Below, piece after piece: positions 8,644 through 18,912 of a DNA stretch of 64,000 bases. The notes beneath the pieces were generated by a model, which saw only the letters and a program-made list of their open reading frames with translations, had not been told where the DNA came from and searched no databases. Positions within the stretch are counted from its first letter, which is position 1. Every line of letters starts with the position of its first letter. Source of the stretch: Gallionella sp. (GTDB lineage: Bacteria > Pseudomonadota > Gammaproteobacteria > Burkholderiales > Gallionellaceae). The position numbers and the translations under genes are program-made. Location: positions 1 to 64,000 of the forward strand of contig JAHFRA010000009.1 in NCBI GenBank assembly GCA_023259035.1, written 5' to 3'.

Positions 8644-9786
8644 CTATTTCGAAATTTCGACCATCACCGCATCGTCCGATAGCCCTTGCCCGCCACAGTA
8701 GGTATCCAGTTCCTGCCAGATGATCTCCAGCGGCAATTGCTCGTGGTGGATGCGCGATATCAGTGCCTCAACCCGCGCCTGGCTATATAACTCCTGCTCT
8801 AGCGACGTTGCTTCGGTGATGCCATCCGAATACAGGTAGATATGCATATCGGATTCCATCCCGGCTTGCGCGTGCGGTTCAAAAGTGCTTTCAGACTCGC
8901 TGATACCCAGCGGCAGGCCGCTGGAATTTATCCGCTTCATGCCGTGCGCGGCACTCAAGCAGAGCGCGGGCGGCAGACCATAATTCCATACCATTACCTG
9001 TTTCCGGTCGGGCGACAACTCCAGCGCGCCGGCTGCCATATAGAGCTGGGTGGGGAGTTGGCGGCACAGGATGCGGTTCACTTCCTCAAGGATGTAACGC
9101 ATCGTGCAACCTTCGGCGCTCAAGCGATAAAAAATGTACGATGCCAGCGGGCCGCCAAACGCAGCCGTCAAGCCGTGTCCGGAAAAATCGCCGACCAGCA
9201 CATGCTGGGCGCCATCCGGGCGATAGGCAGACAACACGATATCGCCCGCCGTTCTTTCCAGCGATGACTGGATATGCCGCGTCTTGCGCCCATCGAACGG
9301 GCTTGCCGAACGCATTCTTGAAACGATATCCTCGAGCAATTCTTTTTCGTCGCTGAGGATCAGGTTTTTTTCTTCCAGCTCGAGGCGTGCCTGCAGCAGG
9401 GCGAGCTGGGTTTGCACCCGCGCCTTCACGATGGCCGGAACAATCGGCTTGGTCAGATAATCCACCGCACCGAGCGCCAGCCCTTGCACCTCATCCCCGG
9501 TTTCGGTTCTGGCGGTAATGAAGATTACCGGGATGGCGCGGGTACGCGGATTGGCCTTAAGCTGTCGGCATACTTCGTAGCCGTCCATCCCGGGCATCAT
9601 GATATCGAGCAGGATCAGGCTCGGTAGCGGTTCGACCAGCGCCAGACGCAATGCGAGTTCTCCGCTGATGGCGGGGCGCAAGATATACTGTTCTTGCAGC
9701 ACTCCTTTGAGCACATCAATGTTCTCCGGCGTATCGTCCACCGCGAGAATGGTTGGTCTTATCCCATTTCCAGATAGAGATGCCAT
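8644..9786 (-). CDS. Response regulator with PP2C-type (SpoIIE/RsbU) phosphatase output
   Basis: The protein begins with a receiver (TILAVDDTPENIDVL, phospho-Asp in LILLDIMMPGMDGYEV, Lys in YLTKPI), then a short coiled linker, then a SpoIIE/RsbU phosphatase domain from about residue 175. Key parts are VLVGDFSGHGLTAAFGGPLAS with metal-binding Asp, YSDGITEA and GLSDDAVMV. Such proteins dephosphorylate STAS partners, so the STAS protein at 4024-4413 is a candidate. The frame is open to an ATG at 9828, but those extra 14 codons lie in a REP-like repeat. ATG at 9786 gives a normal receiver start (381 residues). Confidence 0.88.
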   Translation of the reverse strand: MASLSGNGIRPTILAVDDTPENIDVLKGVLQEQYILRPAISGELALRLALVEPLPSLILLDIMMPGMDGYEVCRQLKANPRTRAIPVIFITARTETGDEVQGLALGAVDYLTKPIVPAIVKARVQTQLALLQARLELEEKNLILSDEKELLEDIVSRMRSASPFDGRKTRHIQSSLERTAGDIVLSAYRPDGAQHVLVGDFSGHGLTAAFGGPLASYIFYRLSAEGCTMRYILEEVNRILCRQLPTQLYMAAGALELSPDRKQVMVWNYGLPPALCLSAAHGMKRINSSGLPLGISESESTFEPHAQAGMESDMHIYLYSDGITEATSLEQELYSQARVEALISRIHHEQLPLEIIWQELDTYCGGQGLSDDAVMVEISK

Positions 9787-9796
9787 CAATCTAACC

Positions 9797-9870
9797 CGTT
9801 CGTGGTGAGCCTGTCGAACCACAAACACCCTTTACACAAGCACCCTTCGACAAGCTCAGGGCGAACGGTT
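9797..9870. repeat. REP-like inverted pair (GTTCGTGGTGAGC / GACAAGCTCAGGGCGAAC)
   Basis: Two related copies face each other, one reading CGTGGTGAGCCTGTCGAACC and the other TTCGACAAGCTCAGGGCGAAC. The same family occurs at 301, near 11127, near 32176 and inside rseP at 62292. It overlaps the extended upstream frame of the receiver-SpoIIE gene. Confidence 0.65.
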
Positions 9871-9928
9871 GATGTGGGACAATTAGCGGTGTTTCTATCT
9901 GGAGTTGGCCTTGCACCGGGTGGCTGTC

Positions 9929-11059
9929 TCATGCGGGCATCCTCTTGTTTTCAGGCAATGCGCTGGCATTTTCCGGCAACGCCTTGGTATCTTCTTGCGA
10001 CGCATTGGCCGCATCGCTGTATTCGGTTGCAATCCGCCGCAGCTCCGTTTCCATATCCAGAAACAACTTGACCAGTCCTGGATCGAAGTGCCGCCCGGCC
10101 TCATTTCTGATCAGTTCCAACGCGCTCTCTATGGGCCACGCGCGTTTATAGGGGCGCACGCACGTCAGCGCATCAAACACGTCGGCGATTGCGACGATAC
10201 GCCCGACAACGGGAATATCTTCTCCGCTCAAGCCGTGCGGGTAGCCTTGTCCGTTCCACTTTTCGTGATGTCCCAGCGCGATCTGTTTTGCCATCTTCAA
10301 CACTTCGGCGTTGTGTTCGCCGATGATCTGCGCACCGATTTCGGGGTGTTTTTTGATGACTTCAAATTCCTCCTCCGTCAGCTTGCCCGGCTTGAGCAGG
10401 ATATGATCCGGAATGCCGATCTTGCCGATGTCGTGCATCATGGAAGCGTACATCAGCAGTTCTGCATGCGATTCCAGAAACCCCGATGCCAGTCCGAGCA
10501 GTTTGCTGAAATTGCCCACTCGCACGATATGCATTCCCGTTTCATTGTCGCGATAGTCGGCCGCGCGGCCCAGTTGCTGGAGCATGACCAGATGCGTCTG
10601 CTCCAGTTGCCGGTTGCTGCGCTCCAATTCACCGGTGCGCTCCGACACCAGTTGCTGCAGATAGTGGCGCTGATTGGACAAGGCCAGGTGCGCGCGGACG
10701 CGGGCACGCACAATCGGGGGGCTGACCGGTTTGGTGATGTAGTCCGCCGCGCCCAGCTCGAAACCCAGCGCTTCATCCGCCACATCTCCCCGCGCGGTGA
10801 CAAAAATGATCGGAATATGCCGGGTAGCCTCGTTTTCCTTGAGTTGGCGGCAGACATCGTAGCCGTCCATGCCGGGCATCATGACATCGAGCAGGATTAA
10901 ATCGGGAGGCTGTGCCGCCGCTATTTTCAGTGCCAACGGGCCGTTGTTGGCAATCTTTACCGCATAATCCGCGCTCAATATTCCGTGCAGCACATCAATG
11001 TTTTCCGGCGTGTCGTCCACTACCAGCAGCGTGTTTTTTTCGGTGTTGTTCATGTTCAT
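9929..11059 (-). CDS. Response regulator with HD-GYP domain (probable c-di-GMP phosphodiesterase)
   Basis: A 376-residue two-domain protein. The receiver (TLLVVDDTPENIDVL, phospho-Asp in LILLDVMMPGMDGYDV, Lys in YITKPV) is joined by a short coiled coil to an HD-GYP domain from about residue 160. The HD-GYP motifs are present: RDNETGMHIVRVGNFS, MHDIGKIGIPD, GHHEKWNGQGYPHGLSGE and ADVFDALT. HD-GYP enzymes break down cyclic di-GMP. Its receiver is closely similar to that of the adjacent SpoIIE protein, pointing to a shared origin or shared input kinase, possibly the large hybrid kinase encoded just upstream on the same strand. Confidence 0.92.
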   Translation of the reverse strand: MNMNNTEKNTLLVVDDTPENIDVLHGILSADYAVKIANNGPLALKIAAAQPPDLILLDVMMPGMDGYDVCRQLKENEATRHIPIIFVTARGDVADEALGFELGAADYITKPVSPPIVRARVRAHLALSNQRHYLQQLVSERTGELERSNRQLEQTHLVMLQQLGRAADYRDNETGMHIVRVGNFSKLLGLASGFLESHAELLMYASMMHDIGKIGIPDHILLKPGKLTEEEFEVIKKHPEIGAQIIGEHNAEVLKMAKQIALGHHEKWNGQGYPHGLSGEDIPVVGRIVAIADVFDALTCVRPYKRAWPIESALELIRNEAGRHFDPGLVKLFLDMETELRRIATEYSDAANASQEDTKALPENASALPENKRMPA

Positions 11060-11183
11060 TCCTGGGTAATTCTATTGTAAGCCGGAAGTTAAAGCATCAT
11101 CTGGCTATCGTTCCCTCGCGGAGCCGCTTCGACAGGCACAGGACAGGCATGCTGGGCGCTGCCCACATCCCGCGACACGTTAC

Positions 11184-11247
11184 TGATGGAGCCACTAGCC
11201 ATTCGACTAGGCGAGCAAACAACGCTCTCCAAGTCGCTGGTTATGGC
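11184..11247 (+). repeat. Dispersed 64-base repeat, copy also found inside glnD
   Basis: These 64 bases match the opposite strand of 52437-52374 at 57 of 64 positions by hand alignment. That second copy lies inside the coding sequence of glnD. Just upstream (about 11124-11150) is a REP-like stretch (CTTCGACAGGCACAGGACAGG) related to the insertion in rseP. No gene is supported in the 295-base gap 11060-11354, so the gap is largely repeat-derived. Confidence 0.75.
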
Positions 11248-11354
11248 GAAGCCAGCCGTTTGCGGGAGCGTGTGTGAGGTGGTCATTCCCGCCCCGGATG
11301 CTTCGCAACGCCGTGTCATGGCCACCGCCCCACGGTTACCACAATCGGTCGGCA

Positions 11355-14300
11355 TCATGCTTGATTCAACGATGCAATAAGCCGCTGCACTTCCGCCTGC
11401 GCGTTTTCGTAGTCATAATCATTTATAAACCGGTCCAACCGGGCAAGATGCCGGGCAACGGCGGTGCCTTTGGCCTGCCGATTGATACGGCGCATGGTGT
11501 CTCCGGCCTCCGAATCAAACGCCTGCAATTGCCGGGTCAAATGTTCCAGAAGCTCGCCAAGCTGCGCGGGGTCTGCTTTAGCCCGGACAGGTTCTGTCGC
11601 ATGCGCTTGCAAATAGGTTTTTGCCGAGGCAATTGCCCGGGTCAATTCTGTTGCCGTGGACGCAATCAATTGCGGATACTTGCTGGCGTCATCCTTGCGG
11701 ATAGATGTTTCCAGTTGACCCGCGGATTCCGACAATGCCGCCGCACCGATGGTTGCGGAGATACCTTTCAGCGTATGCGCGAGGCGCTCCGCCATCTGCC
11801 GATCATTGGCGGCGAGCGCGTCCTGTATCGACTGCGCCGCTTGCTCCTGGCTGAAAATAAACTTGTTGAGCACGATCAGGTAAGTGTCTGCGCTGCCCAT
11901 GCCGGCTATCGCCTTGGCCGGTTCGAGAACCAGCGGATCGAGAGCCGGTAATATTTTGGCCGCATGACTTGCTTCCGTTGCAGATGGCTTGGAGGACTGA
12001 ACATTGCGTTTTGTCCAGCGGGCGAGGGTGGCGTACAGCACATCGATGTGTATCGGTTTGGAAACATAATCGTTCATGCCTGCGGCAAGACAATTGCCGC
12101 GGTCGCCAGCCATGGCATTGGCGGTCATGGCGATGATCGGCACATCGGCCAGGGCGGGATTTTTCCTGATGTTGCGCGTTGCCTCCAGGCCATCCATGCG
12201 CGGCATTTGTATATCCATCAGCACCGCATCGAAGCGTCCCGGTTGCACCGCCTGCACCGCTTCGATGCCGTCGCGGGCGAGGCTGATCTCTATCCCGGCA
12301 CGCACCAGCAGCGCGCTCGCCAGTTGCTGGTTGAATTCGTTGTCTTCCACCAGCAGCACACGCAAGCCGTTCAGGTCGGCGGTTGTGTCGGGCTGTGCCG
12401 AGAGCAAAGATAACCCGTCTTGATCCGAACTGATTGCCACTATCGTTTCGAACAGCATGGAGGCATTGACAGGTTTGTTGAGCACGGCATCCAGCAGCTT
12501 TTCGCTTCCCGCTGCACCGAGTGCCTCGTCCTGTTTTTTATGCCCGGAAAGGTAAATGATACGCGGCCTCTGGCGTAGCGGCAGCTCTTGCTTGATGTGC
12601 CGTGCCATTTCCAGGCCGTTCATACCCGCTCCGCCCATATCCGGTAAATGCCAGCTCACTACCACGTCGCTAAAGGGGCGTTCGGCTTCGTCGGCTTGTT
12701 TGAGCGCAGCCAATCCTTCGATGCTATTGGCCGCTGCCATCGCCTCAACACCAAATGACTCCAGATAAGACAGCATTAAACGGCACGCGCTATCGTTGTC
12801 GTCCACCACCAGAACCTTGAGCCAACTCAAGTCGGGTATGGTGCGCTCCTCATCGTGCAGGCAGGCAAAGGGCAGGTTGAAAGCGAAAACACTGCCTTCG
12901 CCCAGTGTGCTTTCCACCCACATCGTCCCGCCCATCTGCTCCACGAGGCGCTTGGATATTGCCAGGCCCAGCCCCGTTCCGCCGTATTTCCGCGTGGTGG
13001 AAGCATCGGCCTGGCTGAACGATTGAAACAGCTTGGCGACTTGTTCGGGCGTCATGCCTATGCCGCTATCGATTACCGAGAAACCCAGCACAACATGACC
13101 GGGAGTCTCGCCCTGGCTGGCAGTCCGGCTTTCTATCCTGACCTGAATGGTAATTTCACCCGCTTCAGTGAACTTTACGGCGTTGCCGATCAGATTGGTC
13201 AGCACCTGCCCCAGCCGCAGCGGGTCGCCAACCAATGTTCTCGGAACATCGAGCCCGCTGTTGAACAGCAGTTCCAGGCCCTTTTCCTCGGCGCGGAGAC
13301 CGATAACAGCGGCCACGCCGCTTAGTACCTTGTCGAGCTGGAAGGGGGTTTTTTCCACTTCCAGCTTGCCCGCTTCAATCTTGGAAAAATCCAGAATGTC
13401 GTTGATGATGCCCAGCAAAGAGTTCGCCGAACGGTAAACTTTTTCCAGGTAATCCCGTTGCGTGGGCGCCAGTTCGTTTTGCAGGCAGAGATGCGAGAAA
13501 CCGATGATCGCATTCATCGGGGTGCGGATTTCGTGGCTCATGTTGGCGAGGAAATCGCTCTTGGCGAGATTGGCTGCTTCGGCGGCAGCCATGGAATTTT
13601 TCAACTCCAGTTCGATTTTTTTCCGTTCGGTAATATCCTCCTTGACGGCCACGAAATGGGTGATGACTCCCTTATCGTCGCGGATCGGCGAGATGGAGGC
13701 CGCCTCCAGATAAATTTCACCGTTCTTTTTCTTGTTGGTCAACTCGCCTTGCCAAGTCTTGCCATCCAGTATGGTTGCCCACAACTCTTTGTAGAATTCT
13801 TGCGTATGAACGCCGGCATTCAGCACTCGCGGATTCTGGCCGATGGCCTCCCCGGCGGTGTACCCGGTTACCTCGGTGAACCTCTGGTTGACGTATTCGA
13901 TCGTGCCTTTCAAATCGGTGATGACCACGCTGGCCGGGCTGTTTTCCACGGCCTTGGAGAGTTTGATCAGATTTTTATTGGCCTCCACGCGCTCGGTAAT
14001 ATCCATGAAAGTAACCACGGCACCCACGACTGCGCCATGATGCAGTTGCGGGTGCGACCAGTATTCGGTGGGGAAACAGCTACCGTCGGCCCGCCAAAAA
14101 ACTTCATCCTCCGCGTGTGTCTCAGCGCCTGTCAGGAATGCCTGGTAAATCCGGCAGTCTTCCACCGGGAAAGGCTTTTCATCCGAATGCTTGTAGTGAA
14201 TCATCTGATGCATGTTTTTGCCGATCAGGTCATCGGCATGTTGGTAGCCCAGCATCTGCAGGCACGAGGGATTGCAGAACGTGCAATTGCCCTGAATGTC

Positions 14301-17300
14301 GATTCCGTAGATCGCTTCGGCAGCGGAATCCAGCAGCAGACGGAGCCGGGCTTCGCTGATGCGTACCGCTTCCGCTGCCTGCTTGCGCTCGGTGATGTCG
14401 GTATGCGTGCCGATCATGCGTTGCGGTCTGCCGTCTTCGGCGCGGCTCACCACCATGCCGCGCGCAGATACCCATTTCCAGCTGCCATCATTGCATAGCA
14501 TGCGGTAATCGACGGTATAGAGCGCCGATTTGCCGTCCAGATACTTTTCCAAATCCATCATCGCGTGCCGCAAATCTTCCGGATTGACGCGGTCGGTCCA
14601 TTCACTGAGGCTGTTCCAGTCCGCGTCTGCCGGGAAGCCCAGCATCTCCTTGTAGCGTTTGGAATACACCACTTTGCCGGTCTGCATGTCCCAATCCCAT
14701 ACGCCGTCACCGGCACCTTCCAGCGCGAAGCTCCAGCGTTCCTCGCTGATGCGCAACGTCTGCTCCGCCTGCTGGCGCTCAATCTCTGCTCCGGCCCTGG
14801 CGGCAATGATTTCCATCACCTCTTTGCGCATCGCTTGCGGAGCCAGTTTGTGCCGGAAAATGGCGCAGAGTATGCCATTGACTTTGCCGTCTTTGCCTCG
14901 TGTAGGCGCACCGACATAGGCTTCAGCGCCCATATTCACCAAATCGATGTCCGAGGGATAGAGTTGCTGGATATTCTCGGAAAATTCGCAATAACCTTGA
15001 TTGCCGGCGTCCTCACAAGGCGTGCCGGGCAGCGCGTAGTCGTAGTGTTTTATCTCCTTGCCGTCAAGCTGCATGCCCAGCGCCTGCACCCTGTTTCCGT
15101 CTGTCAACTTGCCGAGGATGACACAATCTGCCTCAAGCAATTTGCACAGGCTGCCGGTCGTTTCCTGAAAGAACGGTGTTCCGACATTTGTTACCGCGGT
15201 TCCGGCAATAGTGTGGAACGCGGCCTCCGTCTTCTTGCGCTCGGTAATGTCGCGCGCCGAGTTGTATACCAGTTGCTGGTTATCGATCTCCACGCGGGAG
15301 GCGCTGACCTCGACATCGATGACGCTGCCATTGCGGCAGCGGTGCCGGGTTTCGAATATTGGGTTGCTCGCACCCAATGCGGCGATCCTTGCCCGCAGCT
15401 CTTCCTCGGGCCATTGCGCATTCCACTGCGCCAAATTCATGGTCAGCATTTCCTCGTGGGTGTAACCGAGCATGCGGCAAAACGCATCGTTCACCTGCTG
15501 CACATTGCCATCGAGGTCAAAAATGTAAATTCCGTCACTGGCCGTGCGCAGTAATGTCTCGTTCTTGCGGCTTGCGCGTTCCACCGCCGCCGCCGCCAGC
15601 AAGGCGTTTACCCGCGCGGACATCAGGAACCAGGTAAAAAACGCAAGCAACAGGCTGATGGCAATGCCGCTACCGGCGATCATCCAAGGCTGATCCTGAT
15701 TGAGCCGCGCATCGAATTCGTGCAGTGAATGAACGCGAATCGTCCAGGTGCGCCCGGCGATATTGATGCGCTGAAGGCCCTGAAAGTGCGGATTCTGGTG
15801 TTGGACTCTGGCGTTGGAATCGTACATCACCGCCTTGTCCGAGGCATCCATACCATCGTAGATTTCGATGTCGATCTCGCTGGCGCCCTCGCTGAGGATG
15901 CCAGACATCAGATCGCCCATGCGGAATATCGAAACTACCCAGCCGATGAGGTTGGCGCGGCGCTCGGCAACGGTGTCGCGGGGAGCATTATGTTTATAGA
16001 CCGGCAGAACCATCACAAAGCCATGCTGCATATTTCTGCCTGTTTCAAACAGCAGCCTTATTTTGCCGGAGATAGCGAGATCACCGGAATCGCGTGCCAG
16101 CTCCAATGCGGCGCGGCGCGGCCCCAATTCGGAGTCTCCAAGCATCGGATAATCCCGGTCAGAGAGCATGTCATAACCGAACACCCGCTGGTTACGCTGA
16201 TCAAGCGGCTCGGCGTAGATAACGGGTGCGTAAATATCGCGCCGACCTTCCGGCCAGATGTTGTAGGCGGGCAGGTTTTCCTTGCGTATCGCGGCAATGT
16301 GCCGGTCTTTCGCCGCATCCGGCACGACGGGCACAAAACGAATGCCCTGGATGCCGGGGTAGTCTTCCTTCAGCCGCAGCCTGGCGATGTGGTCATGAAA
16401 TTCGCTGCGGCTGACGGGGATGTCGCTATGGGAAAACAACCCATCTACCCCGCGCATGACTTGCTCGTAGGTTTTTAAGCGTTTATTGATATCGCTGGCG
16501 ATGCTGCGCACTTCATCATCAAACCGGATTTGCAGTATCTGCACGGCATTTTGCTGCGCGATATGCCACAACTGGTAGGTGACCGTCAGGGAAAGAGTCA
16601 GCACCAGCCCCGCCAATACCGTCCCGTCTTGCCGTGTCACGCGTTGATCGAACAGGATCAGGAAAAAACTGCCGCCGAACAAAAACAGTGCAGCCGAAGA
16701 TATCAGCATGGCAAGCACGTCCGGCTCGATGCGCAAGGTTTCGGCAAGTCCCGTGCTGCCGGGCTGAAAGTGCGAGCCGAGCATCGAGGTATAGTGCACC
16801 CCGGAAATCGCCAGCCCCATGACCGCTGCACCCAGCATTATCCGGAACCAGGGCCGCAGCTTGATGCGCTCAATCTGGTACATCAGCAGCAGCGTACCCC
16901 AAGAGGCAATGACGGCAATGACCACGGACAATGCGAACAGTAGCGGGTCGTAGCTGACCGGCAGCGACACCTTGAGCGCCGCCATGCCGGTGTAGTGCAT
17001 CACGTTGATACACAGCCCCATCAACAGCCCGCTGGCCAATATGCGTTTGATGCTGATGCGGGTTGTGCAGCACTGCGCCCAGAAACACAAGAGCGCGGCG
17101 GCGATGGCCGGCAGGATGGAGAAAATGGTCAGCGTCAGGTCATAGGCAATCGGAACGGGCAGGTAAAACGCCAGCATGCCGACGAAATGCATCGACCAGA
17201 TTGTCGTACCCAAGGCAAGACTGCCCGCGACCATCCAGAGTTTTGCCGCGCGACCGCTGGTCGCGCGCATCCGCTGCGCATGGTCAAGCGTGGTGAACGA

Positions 17301-17360
17301 GCCGATTATTGCAATCAGCACGGACAAAACAACTAGCGGGATATCCCAGGAAATTGGCAA
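11355..17360 (-). CDS. Large MHYT/CHASE/PAS/GAF hybrid sensor histidine kinase with two receivers and Hpt
   Basis: A 2001-residue membrane kinase. In order: a seven-helix MHYT sensor (about 5-240, with MHFVGM, MHYTGM and VHYTSM), a CHASE-type periplasmic domain (about 275-540) and a membrane segment at about 557-578. Then come a PAS, a GAF-like domain (about 715-870) and three more PAS domains (to about 1247). HisKA follows with H1276 in [11 protein letters not shown], an ATPase domain (about 1375-1495), receiver 1 (about 1513-1650), receiver 2 (phospho-Asp D1716 in [12 protein letters not shown]) and an Hpt domain (H1862 in AHTLKG). Receiver 1 has Ser1569 where the phospho-Asp is expected. 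The Hpt could pass phosphate to the two receiver proteins encoded directly downstream. MHYT domains are proposed to sense diatomic gases via metal, an unproven idea here. Confidence 0.92.
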   Translation of the reverse strand: MPISWDIPLVVLSVLIAIIGSFTTLDHAQRMRATSGRAAKLWMVAGSLALGTTIWSMHFVGMLAFYLPVPIAYDLTLTIFSILPAIAAALLCFWAQCCTTRISIKRILASGLLMGLCINVMHYTGMAALKVSLPVSYDPLLFALSVVIAVIASWGTLLLMYQIERIKLRPWFRIMLGAAVMGLAISGVHYTSMLGSHFQPGSTGLAETLRIEPDVLAMLISSAALFLFGGSFFLILFDQRVTRQDGTVLAGLVLTLSLTVTYQLWHIAQQNAVQILQIRFDDEVRSIASDINKRLKTYEQVMRGVDGLFSHSDIPVSRSEFHDHIARLRLKEDYPGIQGIRFVPVVPDAAKDRHIAAIRKENLPAYNIWPEGRRDIYAPVIYAEPLDQRNQRVFGYDMLSDRDYPMLGDSELGPRRAALELARDSGDLAISGKIRLLFETGRNMQHGFVMVLPVYKHNAPRDTVAERRANLIGWVVSIFRMGDLMSGILSEGASEIDIEIYDGMDASDKAVMYDSNARVQHQNPHFQGLQRINIAGRTWTIRVHSLHEFDARLNQDQPWMIAGSGIAISLLLAFFTWFLMSARVNALLAAAAVERASRKNETLLRTASDGIYIFDLDGNVQQVNDAFCRMLGYTHEEMLTMNLAQWNAQWPEEELRARIAALGASNPIFETRHRCRNGSVIDVEVSASRVEIDNQQLVYNSARDITERKKTEAAFHTIAGTAVTNVGTPFFQETTGSLCKLLEADCVILGKLTDGNRVQALGMQLDGKEIKHYDYALPGTPCEDAGNQGYCEFSENIQQLYPSDIDLVNMGAEAYVGAPTRGKDGKVNGILCAIFRHKLAPQAMRKEVMEIIAARAGAEIERQQAEQTLRISEERWSFALEGAGDGVWDWDMQTGKVVYSKRYKEMLGFPADADWNSLSEWTDRVNPEDLRHAMMDLEKYLDGKSALYTVDYRMLCNDGSWKWVSARGMVVSRAEDGRPQRMIGTHTDITERKQAAEAVRISEARLRLLLDSAAEAIYGIDIQGNCTFCNPSCLQMLGYQHADDLIGKNMHQMIHYKHSDEKPFPVEDCRIYQAFLTGAETHAEDEVFWRADGSCFPTEYWSHPQLHHGAVVGAVVTFMDITERVEANKNLIKLSKAVENSPASVVITDLKGTIEYVNQRFTEVTGYTAGEAIGQNPRVLNAGVHTQEFYKELWATILDGKTWQGELTNKKKNGEIYLEAASISPIRDDKGVITHFVAVKEDITERKKIELELKNSMAAAEAANLAKSDFLANMSHEIRTPMNAIIGFSHLCLQNELAPTQRDYLEKVYRSANSLLGIINDILDFSKIEAGKLEVEKTPFQLDKVLSGVAAVIGLRAEEKGLELLFNSGLDVPRTLVGDPLRLGQVLTNLIGNAVKFTEAGEITIQVRIESRTASQGETPGHVVLGFSVIDSGIGMTPEQVAKLFQSFSQADASTTRKYGGTGLGLAISKRLVEQMGGTMWVESTLGEGSVFAFNLPFACLHDEERTIPDLSWLKVLVVDDNDSACRLMLSYLESFGVEAMAAANSIEGLAALKQADEAERPFSDVVVSWHLPDMGGAGMNGLEMARHIKQELPLRQRPRIIYLSGHKKQDEALGAAGSEKLLDAVLNKPVNASMLFETIVAISSDQDGLSLLSAQPDTTADLNGLRVLLVEDNEFNQQLASALLVRAGIEISLARDGIEAVQAVQPGRFDAVLMDIQMPRMDGLEATRNIRKNPALADVPIIAMTANAMAGDRGNCLAAGMNDYVSKPIHIDVLYATLARWTKRNVQSSKPSATEASHAAKILPALDPLVLEPAKAIAGMGSADTYLIVLNKFIFSQEQAAQSIQDALAANDRQMAERLAHTLKGISATIGAAALSESAGQLETSIRKDDASKYPQLIASTATELTRAIASAKTYLQAHATEPVRAKADPAQLGELLEHLTRQLQAFDSEAGDTMRRINRQAKGTAVARHLARLDRFINDYDYENAQAEVQRLIASLNQA

Positions 17361-17411
17361 AATTGATTTTTCAGTAATTTATTTGTTGATAGCGTATCCC
17401 AGCATATATGT

Positions 17412-18713
17412 TCATGCTACCAGCTGGTTTCTGCCATTCTGTTTTGCATTATAAAGATTTTCATCAGCAGTTTTCAGCATCATATCCAGATTTTCCTGCA
17501 AGGTATGGCTGCCGCCGATACTGACTGTGAACGCAATATCCTTCTGGTTGCAACGTACCGTTTCTTGTTCAACACACAGGCGAAACGCTTCCAATCGCTC
17601 ACATGAGGTCTGGGGATTCTCGCCGGTGATCAGCACGACGAATTCTTCGCCGCCAAGACGCGCAATCAATTCTTTCGGAAAATGTGCGCTTAACTGTGCG
17701 GCAAAATGTTTTAACACGGCGTCGCCGCAATCGTGACCGTGGGCATCGTTCACTTTTTTGAAGTGATCCACGTCGATCATCGCAACAAACAGCGGCAAAC
17801 CTTTTTCTTTGGTTTGCTCGTATACCTCACAGCCTTCGTCAAAGAAGAAGCGCCGGTTATACATGCCGGTCAGGTAATCGCAGTTGGCGATATTCCTGAC
17901 GGATTCGACCAGTTCCAGCATCTCCAGATTCTGCGTGACGCGGCAAATCAATTCTTCATAGGAGTAGGGCTTGGCAATGAAATCGTTTGCGCCGTTTTTC
18001 AAGAACTGCGCGGAAATATTTCCGCCTTTTTCTCCCGATATGCCAATGATGGCCAGGTAATCCTTGCCCATTCTTTTGCGCGCTTCCAGAACGAACGTGA
18101 ACCCGTCCATTTTGGGCATGTTGTAATCCACCAGAACCAGTTTGATGTCCGGATGCTGTTCGATCATTTCGACCGCCTCATAGCCGTCCTTCGCGGTGAG
18201 TACATTCAGGCCTTGTACGCTCAGCATGTGTTTGAGCACGGCACGCGCGCTCAATGAATCATCCGCGACCAGCACCTTGATGCTGGAGTTTTTGTGCAGC
18301 CGGCCAACCAGATGAACGACGTACTCGTAAGAGTTGACGCCTTCCTTGAGCACATAATCGACGACCCCTTTCTTGGTTACCATGCTGCGCAATTCTTCGC
18401 CGAAAGCGCCGGTCAGGGCAATGGCGGGAACGCCATATTTGTTGACCAGATCGATCACTTCGCCATAAGGCGCGTCGGGCAGATTCAAATCACATACCGC
18501 AGCAATGAATTCGGTGCCGTGAGTTTCGAGCAGTTGCCGGGCTTCGCGCAAGCTTGCCGCAACATGCACTTCGCATCCCCATTCTTCGCGCAGCATGGCC
18601 TCGGCCATTTGCGCCAAGGCCCGCTGATCTTCGATTATCAGCACCGGGCGATTGATTCTGAATATCGGCATGGCCTGCGTGACACGCCTGCCATGCCTGA
18701 ATTTGGTTTTCAT
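17412..18713 (-). CDS. Diguanylate cyclase with two receiver domains
   Basis: A 433-residue PleD-like protein. Receiver 1 (VLIIEDQRALAQMAEAML, Asp in AAVCDLNLPDA), receiver 2 (VLVADDSLSARAVL, Asp in KLVLVDYNMPKMDGF, Lys in IAKPYS) and a C-terminal GGDEF domain with the active-site form GGEEF in ARLGGEEFVVLI. GGDEF enzymes make cyclic di-GMP. At the position of the RxxD inhibitory site, five residues before GGEEF, the sequence is FPKE, so product inhibition through that site is not expected. It lies 51 bases upstream of the hybrid kinase on the same strand and is a plausible partner of its phosphorelay. Confidence 0.93.
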   Translation of the reverse strand: MKTKFRHGRRVTQAMPIFRINRPVLIIEDQRALAQMAEAMLREEWGCEVHVAASLREARQLLETHGTEFIAAVCDLNLPDAPYGEVIDLVNKYGVPAIALTGAFGEELRSMVTKKGVVDYVLKEGVNSYEYVVHLVGRLHKNSSIKVLVADDSLSARAVLKHMLSVQGLNVLTAKDGYEAVEMIEQHPDIKLVLVDYNMPKMDGFTFVLEARKRMGKDYLAIIGISGEKGGNISAQFLKNGANDFIAKPYSYEELICRVTQNLEMLELVESVRNIANCDYLTGMYNRRFFFDEGCEVYEQTKEKGLPLFVAMIDVDHFKKVNDAHGHDCGDAVLKHFAAQLSAHFPKELIARLGGEEFVVLITGENPQTSCERLEAFRLCVEQETVRCNQKDIAFTVSIGGSHTLQENLDMMLKTADENLYNAKQNGRNQLVA

Positions 18714-18771
18714 GATTTCAACATCCTTGCCTGTTCATGTTCAAAGTGTAATTTTTGGAATTTTCTCACCC

Positions 18772-18898
18772 ATCGTTCCCATGCTCCGCGTGGGAACGGA
18801 TGCGTACTCTCTGCAATGGGTAAATAACCGACTTTACGCGCAATCGTTCGTGACGCGGAGCGTCAAAATATCGTTCCCACGCGGAGCATGGGAACGAT
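18772..18898. repeat. REP-like inverted repeat, CGTTCCCACGCGGAG family
   Basis: A 27-base sequence at 18772-18798 is repeated as a perfect inverted copy at 18872-18898, and each arm is itself nearly palindromic. It lies between the end of pgi and the start of the GGDEF gene, both on the minus strand. The stem-loop could end or stabilise transcripts. No coding sequence is supported in the gap. Confidence 0.85.
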
Positions 18899-18912
18899 AA
18901 GAATAAAATTTC

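Noticed and set aside
9787..9828. Upstream start adding 14 residues to the receiver-SpoIIE protein
   Set aside because: The added residues (FVVRQAHHERVR) are the translation of a REP-like repeat. The internal ATG gives a normal receiver start.
13458..14498. Plus-strand frame of 346 codons inside the hybrid kinase
   Set aside because: It has low-complexity Ala/Gly/His-rich sequence without motifs and lies fully opposite PAS domains that are well conserved.
18772..18898. CRISPR array
   Set aside because: Only two inverted copies of the repeat exist, with no regular spacer series and no cas genes anywhere in the window.
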